Source: Micromonosporaceae bacterium KJ-029 (lineage in GTDB: Bacteria; Actinomycetota; Actinomycetes; Mycobacteriales; Micromonosporaceae). Taken from it: a DNA stretch of 64,000 bases. The stretch spans positions 1 to 64,000 of the forward strand of contig BIFP01000072.1 in the NCBI GenBank assembly GCA_005402585.1, given 5' to 3'. This document shows, piece after piece, positions 58,173 through 64,000 of the stretch (positions within the stretch are counted from its first letter, which is position 1; each line of letters opens with the position of its first letter). The position numbers and the translations under genes are program-made. The notes under the pieces were generated by a model, which had not been told where the DNA came from, searched no databases, and saw nothing but the letters and a program-made list of their open reading frames with translations.

Positions 58173-58267
58173 GGCCGAGGTGGGGGTGTGGTGGGGCGGG
58201 TTCGGGGTGGTGGTGTGGGCGTGGGCGGTGGTGGGGGGCGGGCGGGTGGCGCATAGGATGTGCGGTC

Positions 58268-59674
58268 ATGGCGCGCGTGCTCACTCCCCGGGCGGAGGAC
58301 TTCCCCCGCTGGTACCAGGACCTCATCGCCAAGGCGAAGCTGGCCGACAACGGGCCGGTGCGGGGGACCATGGTGATCCGACCGGCCGGCTATGCCATCT
58401 GGGAGCGGATGCAGGCCGAGATGGACGACCGGATCAAGGCGGCCGGCGCGGAGAACGCGTACTTCCCGCTGTTCATCCCGGAGAACTACCTCAAGCGCGA
58501 GGCCGAGCACGTCGAGGGCTTCTCGCCGGAACTGGCGGTGGTCACCCACGGTGGCGGCAAGCAGCTGGCCGAGCCGGTCGTGGTGCGCCCCACCAGCGAG
58601 ACGGTGATCGGCGAGTTCATGGCCAAGTGGATCGACTCGTACCGGGACCTGCCGCTGCTGCTCAACCAGTGGGCCAACGTGGTCCGTTGGGAGCTGCGGC
58701 CCCGGATCTTCCTGCGGACCAGCGAGTTCCTCTGGCAGGAGGGGCACACCGCGCACGCCACGCGGTCCGACGCCCGCGCCTACGCCCGCAAGATCCTGCA
58801 CGAGGCGTACGAGGACCTGATGGTCAACGTGCTCGGCATCCCGGTGGTGGTCGGGCTCAAGACCGCCCGAGAGCGCTTCGCCGGGGCGACCGCCACCTAC
58901 ACCTGCGAAGGCATGATGGGCGACGGCAAGGCGCTGCAACTGGGCACCAGCCACGAACTCGGGCAGAACTTCGCCAAGGCGTTCGACATCAGCTACTCCT
59001 CGGCCGAGGGCGGCCGGGAGCACGCCTGGACGACCTCCTGGGGCACCTCGACCCGGATGCTCGGTGGCCTGATCATGTGTCACGGCGACGACAACGGGCT
59101 GCGGGTGCCGCCGAGGCTGGCGCCGGTGCAGGCGTACGTCATGGTGGTCAAGGACGGCGACGGTGTCACCGAGGCGGCGGCCAAGCTGCGTGACGCGCTG
59201 CGTGACGCCGGGGTCCGGGTCGCGCTCGACGACCGCACCGACACCCCGTTCGGCCGCCGGGCCGTCGACGCCGAGCTGCGCGGCTACCCGGTACGCGTCG
59301 AGGTCGGCCCCCGCGACCTGGCCGCCGGCAACGCGGTCGTGGTCCGGCGCACGGACAGCTCGAAGGCCCCCACGCCGGTGGCGGACGTGGTCGGCGCGGT
59401 GCTCGCCGCCCTCGACGCGGACCAGCAGGCCCTGCACGACCAGGCCCTCGCCTTCCGTCAGTCGCGCACGGTCGACGTGGCGACCCTGGACGAGGCGATC
59501 GACGCGGCGGCCACCGGCTGGGCCCGGGTGCCATGGTCGGCGGTCGGCGTCGAGGGTGAGGCGAAGGCCAACGGTCAGGGCGTCACCGTCCGCTGCCTGC
59601 TGCGCGCCGACGGCTCGGTGCCCGACACCGAGGACGAGCCCGACCTCACCGCCATCCTCGCCCGCGCCTACTGA
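58268..59674 (+). CDS. proS: Prolyl-tRNA synthetase (short, editing-domain-free type)
   Basis: ProRS charges tRNA-Pro. At 468 residues it is the eukaryote/archaeal-like class, lacking the bacterial INS editing domain between motifs 2 and 3. Motif 1-2 blocks are VRPTSETVIGEFMAKWI and RWELRPRIFLRTSEFLWQEG. Motif 3 is TSWGTSTRMLGGLIMC. The C-terminal Tyr (ARAY at the end) is typical of that class. ATG 58268 begins MARVLTPRAEDF. The GGGGCCCC repeat starts 6 bp past the stop. Confidence 0.95.
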   Translation: MARVLTPRAEDFPRWYQDLIAKAKLADNGPVRGTMVIRPAGYAIWERMQAEMDDRIKAAGAENAYFPLFIPENYLKREAEHVEGFSPELAVVTHGGGKQLAEPVVVRPTSETVIGEFMAKWIDSYRDLPLLLNQWANVVRWELRPRIFLRTSEFLWQEGHTAHATRSDARAYARKILHEAYEDLMVNVLGIPVVVGLKTARERFAGATATYTCEGMMGDGKALQLGTSHELGQNFAKAFDISYSSAEGGREHAWTTSWGTSTRMLGGLIMCHGDDNGLRVPPRLAPVQAYVMVVKDGDGVTEAAAKLRDALRDAGVRVALDDRTDTPFGRRAVDAELRGYPVRVEVGPRDLAAGNAVVVRRTDSSKAPTPVADVVGAVLAALDADQQALHDQALAFRQSRTVDVATLDEAIDAAATGWARVPWSAVGVEGEAKANGQGVTVRCLLRADGSVPDTEDEPDLTAILARAY

Positions 59675-59679
59675 GGTGC

Positions 59680-59731
59680 AAGGAAGGGCCCCCTGTTAAC
59701 GCCTGCGGTAGAGCAGGGGCCCCCTCTTAAC
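59680..59731. repeat. GGGGCCCC-cored intergenic repeat, copy 4 of 4
   Basis: AAGGAAGGGCCCCC, TGTTAACGCCTGCGGTAG, then AGCAGGGGCCCCC, TCTTAACA. It directly follows proS. Across the four copies the strictly shared parts are the GGGCCCC core, TTAACG and the GCGGTAG/CCGGTAG linker. Confidence 0.85.
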
Positions 59732-59853
59732 ATCTCGCGCCGGCCGCGAGCGGCGTCTCGGCGGGCGCGGGCGGCGGCCGGTGCGCGGCGCATCGCTGAC
59801 GGCCGGGGATGGCGTGGGGCGGCGTGGTCGGGGGTGGTCGGTAGGGTCGGGGC

Positions 59854-60501
59854 GTGAGGTTCGAGCCGGGCCGGTTGGTCGTGCACCGCAATGTGCGGCG
59901 GGGGCGGATCGGGTGGGTCCGGCCCGCCCGCGTGGTCAGTGACGACGAGCGGGGCCTGCTGCTCTGGGTGGCCGAGGGGTCGCCGGTGGCCAGCGAGGTG
60001 ACCGAGGCCGGGCTGGGCATGCGCGCGGTGCCGTTCACCGAGTGGATCACCTCGACGTACCGGCTGGCGCAGAGCCGGTGGAACGGCCCACCGCTGTTGA
60101 AGTTCCTGCCCACCGGGGCGTCCCACTCCGTCTGGTGGTTCCGCGACGCGCAGGGTCGCTTCACCGGCTGGTACGTCAACCTGGAGGAGCCCGGCGTCCG
60201 CTGGGACGACGGCGGGCTGGCCGGCGTCGACATGGTGGACCAGGATCTCGACGTGCTGGTCCGCCCGGACCGCGACTGGGAGTGGAAGGACGAGGGAGAG
60301 TTCGTCGAGCGGCTGGCCTTTCCGGAGCACTACTGGGTGGCCGACGAGGCGGCGGTCCGGGCCGAGGGGAAGCGGGTGATCTCGATCGCCGAGGCCGGCG
60401 CGTTCCCGTTCGACGGCACCTGGTGCGACTTCACCGCGCCGCCCGAGTGGGGCGTACCCGAGCGGCTGCCCGAGGGTTGGGACCGCCCGCCGGTCCGCTG
60501 A
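59854..60501 (+). CDS. DUF402 family protein
   Basis: This 215-residue protein belongs to DUF402 (FomD/nucleoside diphosphatase-like). It has FTGWYVNLEEPGVRWDDGG, MVDQDLDVLVRPDRDWEWKDEGEF and a typical C-terminal aromatic region. Some members hydrolyse nucleotide-linked phosphonates, but a substrate cannot be inferred. The start is GTG 59854. It is separated from proS by 179 bp with a repeat and is probably independently transcribed. Confidence 0.85.
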   Translation: MRFEPGRLVVHRNVRRGRIGWVRPARVVSDDERGLLLWVAEGSPVASEVTEAGLGMRAVPFTEWITSTYRLAQSRWNGPPLLKFLPTGASHSVWWFRDAQGRFTGWYVNLEEPGVRWDDGGLAGVDMVDQDLDVLVRPDRDWEWKDEGEFVERLAFPEHYWVADEAAVRAEGKRVISIAEAGAFPFDGTWCDFTAPPEWGVPERLPEGWDRPPVR

Positions 60502-60777
60502 GAACGACCGGCAGACACCGCCCTGGTCGTCCTGGCCTGTGTTTTCGGTCACGTCAGGGACGCGGCGGGTGATCCGGGCCGGTCCGGTGCGAGGGATCCG
60601 GTGCGGATCTGGCAGAATGGCTGGCTGGTATTCGGCACGCGTCCGGCGCCCTCTAACCCGGGCGCGTCGCCAGTCCACCCGAGTGCTCTCCGGCCCAACC
60701 CCACTGTGCCGGTCGGCGCTCACCCATGCACACCGCCCGTACCGGGCCGGTGAGATCGCAACAGGAGCGAAACAACC
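60502..60777 (+). promoter_or_regulatory. rpsP leader and promoter region
   Basis: 276 bp separate the DUF402 stop from rpsP. A hairpin GCGCCC/GGGCGC with an 8-base loop is at 60646-60665. CAGAAT near 60613 resembles a -10 box, and AGGAG at 60762-60766 is the rpsP ribosome site. It is a plausible autoregulatory leader for the S16-RimM-TrmD-L19 operon; no known riboswitch was recognised. Confidence 0.4.
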
Positions 60778-61224
60778 GTGGCCGTAAAGATCCGGCTCCT
60801 GCGGATGGGCAAGATCCGCAACCCGCAGTACCGCATCGTCGTCGCCGACTCGCGCACCAAGCGCGACGGCCGGGCGATCGAGTTCGTCGGGATCTACCAG
60901 CCGAAGGAGGACCCTTCGGTGATCGAGGTCAAGTCGGAGCGGGTCCAGTACTGGCTGTCCGTCGGCGCCCAGCCGAGCGAGGCGGTGCAGCGGCTGCTGG
61001 AGCTGACCGGTGACTGGCAGAAGTTCAAGGGCCTGCCGGCCCCGCCGCCGCTGAAGGTCGCCGCCGAGCGGGCCGACCGCAAGGCCGCCTACGAGGCCGA
61101 GGCGAAGGCCGCCGCCGGCCTGGCCGACACCCCGGCCAAGCCGGCGAAGAAGGCCGCCAAGGCCGAGGCCGAGGCGCCGAAGGCTGAGGAGCCGGCCGCC
61201 GCTGACTCTGGCGAGCAGGCCTGA
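60778..61224 (+). CDS. rpsP: 30S ribosomal protein S16
   Basis: S16 is an early-binding small-subunit protein. The 148-residue protein starts MAVKIRLLRMGKIRNPQYRI and contains VADSRTKRDGRAIEFVGIYQP. About 45 Ala/Lys/Glu-rich residues extend the C-terminus, as in actinobacterial S16. GTG 60778 follows AGGAG, though with a long spacing. It is the first gene of the conserved rpsP-khpA-rimM-trmD-rplS operon. Confidence 0.97.
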   Translation: MAVKIRLLRMGKIRNPQYRIVVADSRTKRDGRAIEFVGIYQPKEDPSVIEVKSERVQYWLSVGAQPSEAVQRLLELTGDWQKFKGLPAPPPLKVAAERADRKAAYEAEAKAAAGLADTPAKPAKKAAKAEAEAPKAEEPAAADSGEQA

Positions 61225-61225
61225 C

Positions 61226-61459
61226 ATGGAACTGCGGCCGGCGTTGGAGCACCTGGTCAAGGGCATCGTCGACCACCCCGACGACGTACGCGTCCGGATG
61301 GTCGACTCCCGTCGGGGTAAGCGGCTGGAAGTTCGCGTACACCCCGAGGACCTGGGCACCGTGATCGGGCGGTCCGGTCGGACCGCCAAGGCGCTGCGCC
61401 AGGTGATCGGCTCCATCGGTGGGCGTGGCGTACGCGTCGACATCGTCGACTCGTACTGA
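61226..61459 (+). CDS. khpA: KH-domain RNA-binding protein KhpA
   Basis: This 77-residue single KH type 2 protein has the GXXG loop in GTVIGRSGRTAKALRQVI. KhpA/KhpB pairs bind mRNA and influence cell division and elongation in other bacteria. ATG 61226 is two bases after the rpsP stop, and its stop TGA overlaps the rimM ATG as TGATG, so translation is coupled. Confidence 0.95.
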   Translation: MELRPALEHLVKGIVDHPDDVRVRMVDSRRGKRLEVRVHPEDLGTVIGRSGRTAKALRQVIGSIGGRGVRVDIVDSY

Positions 61460-62031
61460 TGCAGCTCATCGTCGGCCGGATCGGCAAGCCGCACGGCATC
61501 CGCGGTGAGGTCACCGTGGAGGTGCGTACGGACGAGCCCGAGACGCGATTCGCCTCCGGCATGGTGTTGCGCACCATGCCGGGGGCGAACGCCGCCACCG
61601 GACGTGGCCCGCAGACCCCGGAGGCCGTTTCCGGCGTCGCCTTCCAGGTGCCTGACGAGTTGACCGTGGAGTCCGCCCGCTGGCACCAGGGGCGGCTGTT
61701 GGTCGCCTTCGAGGGGGTACTGGACCGCGACGTCGCGGAGGCGCTGCGCGGCACTCTGGTCACCGTCGACAGCGCCGACGTCAACCCGCCGGAGGATCCG
61801 GAGGAGTTCCACGATCACCAGCTGGTGGGGCTGGCCGTGGTCACCCCGGCCGGCGAGCGGTTGGGCGAGGTGGCCCGGATCGACCACGCCCCCGCCTCCG
61901 ACCTGCTGGTGCTGCGCCGCCCCGAGGGGCGTACCGCGCTGATCCCGTTCGTCAAGTCGATCGTCCCCGAGGTCGATCTCGCCGGCGGTCGCGTCGTGGT
62001 CGACCCGCCCGGCGGCCTGCTCGACCTCTAG
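61459..62031 (+). CDS. rimM: Ribosome maturation factor RimM
   Basis: RimM assists assembly of the 30S head. The 190-residue protein has the N-terminal beta-barrel VGRIGKPHGIRGEVTVEV, LEGVLDRDVAEALRG-like YERxxAE-type text (VLDRDVAEALRGTLVTVD) and the C-terminal PRC barrel with EFHDHQLVGLAV and LIPFVKSIVPEVD. It is placed as usual between khpA and trmD. Confidence 0.96.
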   Translation: MQLIVGRIGKPHGIRGEVTVEVRTDEPETRFASGMVLRTMPGANAATGRGPQTPEAVSGVAFQVPDELTVESARWHQGRLLVAFEGVLDRDVAEALRGTLVTVDSADVNPPEDPEEFHDHQLVGLAVVTPAGERLGEVARIDHAPASDLLVLRRPEGRTALIPFVKSIVPEVDLAGGRVVVDPPGGLLDL

Positions 62032-62049
62032 TTCCGCGGAGCACCCCTG

Positions 62050-62823
62050 ATGCGCGTCGACATCGTGTCGATCTTCCCGGAGTACTTCGCCCCGCTCGAC
62101 CTGTCGCTGATCGGCAAGGCGCGGGCCAACGGCACGCTGCGGCTGGCCGTACACGACCTGCGTACCTGGACCCACGACGTGCACCGCACCGTCGACGACA
62201 CCCCGTACGGCGGTGGGCCCGGCATGGTGATGCGGCCCGAGCCGTGGGGCGAGGCGCTGGACGCCCTGGCCCCGGCGGAGCTGACCCCGCCGCGGCTGCT
62301 GGTGCCGTCCCCGGCCGGCGTGCCGTTCACCCAGGCGATGGCGTACGAACTGGCGGCCGAACCGCACCTGCTGTTCGCCTGCGGCCGGTACGAGGGGATC
62401 GACCAGCGGGTGCTCGACCACGCGGCGAGCCGGATGCCGGTCACCGAGGTCAGCCTCGGCGACTACGTGCTCTTCGGCGGCGAGGTGGCGGTACTGGTGA
62501 TCCTGGAGGCGGTGACCCGGCTGCTGCCCGGGGTGCTCGGCAACGCCGGGTCGCTGGCCGAGGAGTCGCACGCGCACGGGCTGCTGGAGGCGCCGATGTA
62601 CACCAAGCCGGCGACCTGGCGGGGGCTGGAGGTGCCGGAGGTGCTCCGCTCCGGGGACCACGGCCGGATCGCCCGCTGGCGCCGGGACGAGGCTCTGGCC
62701 CGTACCAGCCACCGCCGGCCCGACATGCTCACCGTGCTCGATCCGGAAAGCCTGGACAAACGGGACGTCGCGGCGTTGGGCCGGGCCGGATTTCAGGTGC
62801 CCGGACCGGATGTGGCAAAGTAG
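62050..62823 (+). CDS. trmD: tRNA (guanine(37)-N(1))-methyltransferase
   Basis: TrmD methylates G37 of tRNAs using SAM in a trefoil-knot fold. The 257-residue protein starts MRVDIVSIFPEYF and contains DDTPYGGGPGMV, CGRYEGIDQRVLDH and the knot SLGDYVLFGGEVAVLVILEA. The ATG at 62050 lies 18 bp after the rimM stop. It is essential in most bacteria. Confidence 0.97.
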   Translation: MRVDIVSIFPEYFAPLDLSLIGKARANGTLRLAVHDLRTWTHDVHRTVDDTPYGGGPGMVMRPEPWGEALDALAPAELTPPRLLVPSPAGVPFTQAMAYELAAEPHLLFACGRYEGIDQRVLDHAASRMPVTEVSLGDYVLFGGEVAVLVILEAVTRLLPGVLGNAGSLAEESHAHGLLEAPMYTKPATWRGLEVPEVLRSGDHGRIARWRRDEALARTSHRRPDMLTVLDPESLDKRDVAALGRAGFQVPGPDVAK

Positions 62824-62967
62824 GGGGGTTGCCGCAGTCGTCCGCGCCGTGGACGGCTGCGAGGATCCTCGACCGGGGTCGGTTCCGGCTGGCCACCATC
62901 CGGGGATCAGTATCACCCATCCGCGCACCGACTGACGGTGCGCCGTGAGCCTTACGAGGACACAGCG

Positions 62968-63324
62968 ATGAACATCCTGGACGCCCTTGACGCCCAGTCG
63001 AAGCGCGCCGACCTTCCCGACTTCCGCGCCGGTGACACCGTCAAGGTGCACGCCCGGGTGGTCGAGGGCAACCGGTCCCGGGTCCAGATCTTCCAGGGCG
63101 TCGTCATCCGCCGCCAGGGTGACGGACTGCGCGAGACCTTCACCGTCCGCAAGCTCAGCTTCGGTGTCGGTGTCGAGCGGACCTACCCGGTCAACAGCCC
63201 GGCGATCGACCGAATCGAGGTCGTGACCCGCGGTGACGTCCGCCGCGCCAAGCTCTACTACCTGCGTGAGCTGCGGGGCAAGAAGGCCAAGATCAAGGAG
63301 CTGCGCGAGAAGCAGCCGAGCTGA
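62968..63324 (+). CDS. rplS: 50S ribosomal protein L19
   Basis: L19 sits at the 30S-50S interface. The 118-residue protein has FRAGDTVKVHARVVEGNRSR, FQGVVIRRQGDGLRETF and VERTYPVNSPAIDRIEVV, and a Lys-rich end. ATG 62968 was chosen for the conserved start MNILDALDAQ, with GAGGA upstream. The frame opens earlier but is unlikely to be used. Confidence 0.97.
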   Translation: MNILDALDAQSKRADLPDFRAGDTVKVHARVVEGNRSRVQIFQGVVIRRQGDGLRETFTVRKLSFGVGVERTYPVNSPAIDRIEVVTRGDVRRAKLYYLRELRGKKAKIKELREKQPS

Positions 63325-63440
63325 CCTCGCGCTGCGCCACGCCGCCCACGCTGCGCCTATGCCGTACCGGCCAGACCGCACTACCCTGGTCGTACGGGCG
63401 CAGCGGGGCGGTGACCCGCCCGTAGTGGCGGGTGACCTCC

Positions 63441-63487
63441 ACTACCGCCCGGGGAGTCTCGACGAGGCTTCCGGGCGGTAGTCGTTT
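63441..63487 (+). terminator. Terminator after rplS
   Basis: ACTACCGCCCGG (63441-63452) pairs perfectly with CCGGGCGGTAGT (63471-63482), followed by CGTTTCTG. It lies in the 183-bp gap between rplS and lepB. The T-containing tail and long stem suggest an intrinsic terminator for the ribosomal operon. Confidence 0.75.
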
Positions 63488-63507
63488 CTGCGGACCGGGG
63501 AGTGAGC

Positions 63508-64000
63508 GTGGTACAGGCGCTTGACGACAACGGCGCGGTTGATCCGTGGCGGCGGCGCACTCGGCGCAGCAGGCCGCAGATGCCGCTCTGGCAGGAGCTG
63601 CCGCTGCTGCTCATCGTCGCGTTCTGTCTCGCGGTCCTGATCCGCACCTTCCTGCTCCAGGCGTTCTTCATCCCCTCCGGGTCGATGGAGGACACCCTGC
63701 TGGTCGGTGACCGGGTCCTGGTCAACAAGGTCGTCTACAACGTACGGGACCCGCACCGCGGCGAGGTGGTGGTCTTCCGGGGCACCGACCGGTGGGTCCC
63801 CCAGGTCGACGCGCAGCCGCCCACGGGTTTCGCCGACAAGCTCGGCCGTACCGTCGGCGACCTGGTCGGCGTGGGCCGCCCCGGCGAGAAGGACTTCATC
63901 AAGCGCGTCATCGGGCTGCCCGGCGACCGGGTGAGCTGCTGTGACGACCAGGGGCGGGTGCTGGTCAACGGCACCCCGCTGGAGGAGTCGTCCTACGTCC
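63508..64000 (+). CDS. lepB: Signal peptidase I, truncated by the window end
   Basis: Type I signal peptidase cleaves exported preproteins. The visible 164 residues contain a transmembrane helix (ELPLLLIVAFCLAVLIRTFLL), the catalytic Ser in FFIPSGSMEDTL, and the catalytic Lys in DFIKRVIGLPGD with a CC pair just after. An acidic and basic cytoplasmic N-terminus of about 25 residues precedes the helix. I chose GTG 63508 because GGGGA lies 6 bases upstream; GTG 63502 is also in frame. The 3' end is missing. Confidence 0.93.
   Translation, partial: MVQALDDNGAVDPWRRRTRRSRPQMPLWQELPLLLIVAFCLAVLIRTFLLQAFFIPSGSMEDTLLVGDRVLVNKVVYNVRDPHRGEVVVFRGTDRWVPQVDAQPPTGFADKLGRTVGDLVGVGRPGEKDFIKRVIGLPGDRVSCCDDQGRVLVNGTPLEESSYV

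Noticed and set aside
59668..63381. A minus-strand 1237-codon open frame over the ribosomal operon
   Set aside because: It lies opposite eight well-recognised genes and reads as non-protein low complexity.
1..64000. tRNA, rRNA, tmRNA, SRP RNA, insertion sequences, integrases and prophage genes
   Set aside because: Scanned for typical motifs and gene products in the intergenic spaces and frames and found none; covariance-model and homology searches would be needed to exclude small RNAs.

Overview
The window is a high-GC actinobacterial chromosome segment. Gene order, very frequent GTG starts, GTGA/ATGA stop-start overlaps and intergenic GGGGCCCC repeats point to a Micromonospora-like member of the Micromonosporaceae. 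This is inference from content and style; no 16S gene is present. No tRNA, rRNA, CRISPR array, insertion sequence or prophage was seen. The backbone follows the order known from Mycobacterium: hup, mutT1, ppk, fbiD, gpsA, ddl, a DUF3515 gene, thiL, rpmB, a DAK2 gene, recG, rsmD, coaD, sepIVA, DUF177, rpmF, plsX, rnc, mutM, smc, ftsY, amt, glnB, glnD, ffh, an amidohydrolase, proS, rpsP, khpA, rimM, trmD, rplS, lepB. Some intervening Mycobacterium genes are absent and several accessory blocks are inserted.

Layout. 0-4.3 kb, minus strand: F420 guanylyltransferase, a degenerate cold-shock-fold protein, polyphosphate kinase, a tiny possible CYTH/CHAD remnant and MutT1, convergent with the tail of a probable HU gene. 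4.4-9.5 kb, plus strand: plsC, gpsA, a Cys/Met-metabolism PLP enzyme, a PrmC-like methyltransferase and a ROK kinase. 9.6-10.6 kb: a DUF397/XRE regulator pair. 11-15 kb: ddl, DUF3515, a stand-alone RAM domain, thiL and a GNAT. 15.2-19.4 kb: rpmB, a DAK2 protein and recG. 19.5-22.5 kb: two paralogous LPVTG surface proteins. 22.7-28.1 kb: rsmD-coaD, then sepIVA, DUF177, rpmF, plsX, rnc and mutM. 28.1-30.6 kb: a GH114-like lipoprotein and a CAP-domain protein. 31-35.6 kb: a small coiled-coil protein, smc and a HAD phosphatase.

The 35.6-44.9 kb stretch between smc/HAD and ftsY is accessory: DinB, UspA, a DHA2 MFS pump with its MarR regulator and a two-palindrome operator, a 1328-residue CHAT-NTPase-helical-repeat protein (a candidate STAND-type immune or cell-death effector), and a PhoD-like phosphatase. 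45-51.4 kb: ftsY, a phosphotransferase-fold kinase, and amt-glnB-glnD preceded by a GlnR-type site. 51.6-55.2 kb: an ABC-2 exporter with its own NarL-type two-component system. 55.4-64 kb: ffh, amidohydrolase, proS, DUF402, then the ribosomal protein/tRNA modification operon, ending inside lepB.

The most unusual structural signal is a set of chains of micro-ORFs joined by 4-base stop-start overlaps. Two chains contain 80-bp-period duplications, and the chains lie directly before gpsA, the PLP enzyme, thiL and rsmD. There are also four copies of a ~53-bp GGGGCCCC-cored repeat (one supplies the glnD stop codon), two long inverted repeats, and a sequence shared upstream of both LPVTG genes.
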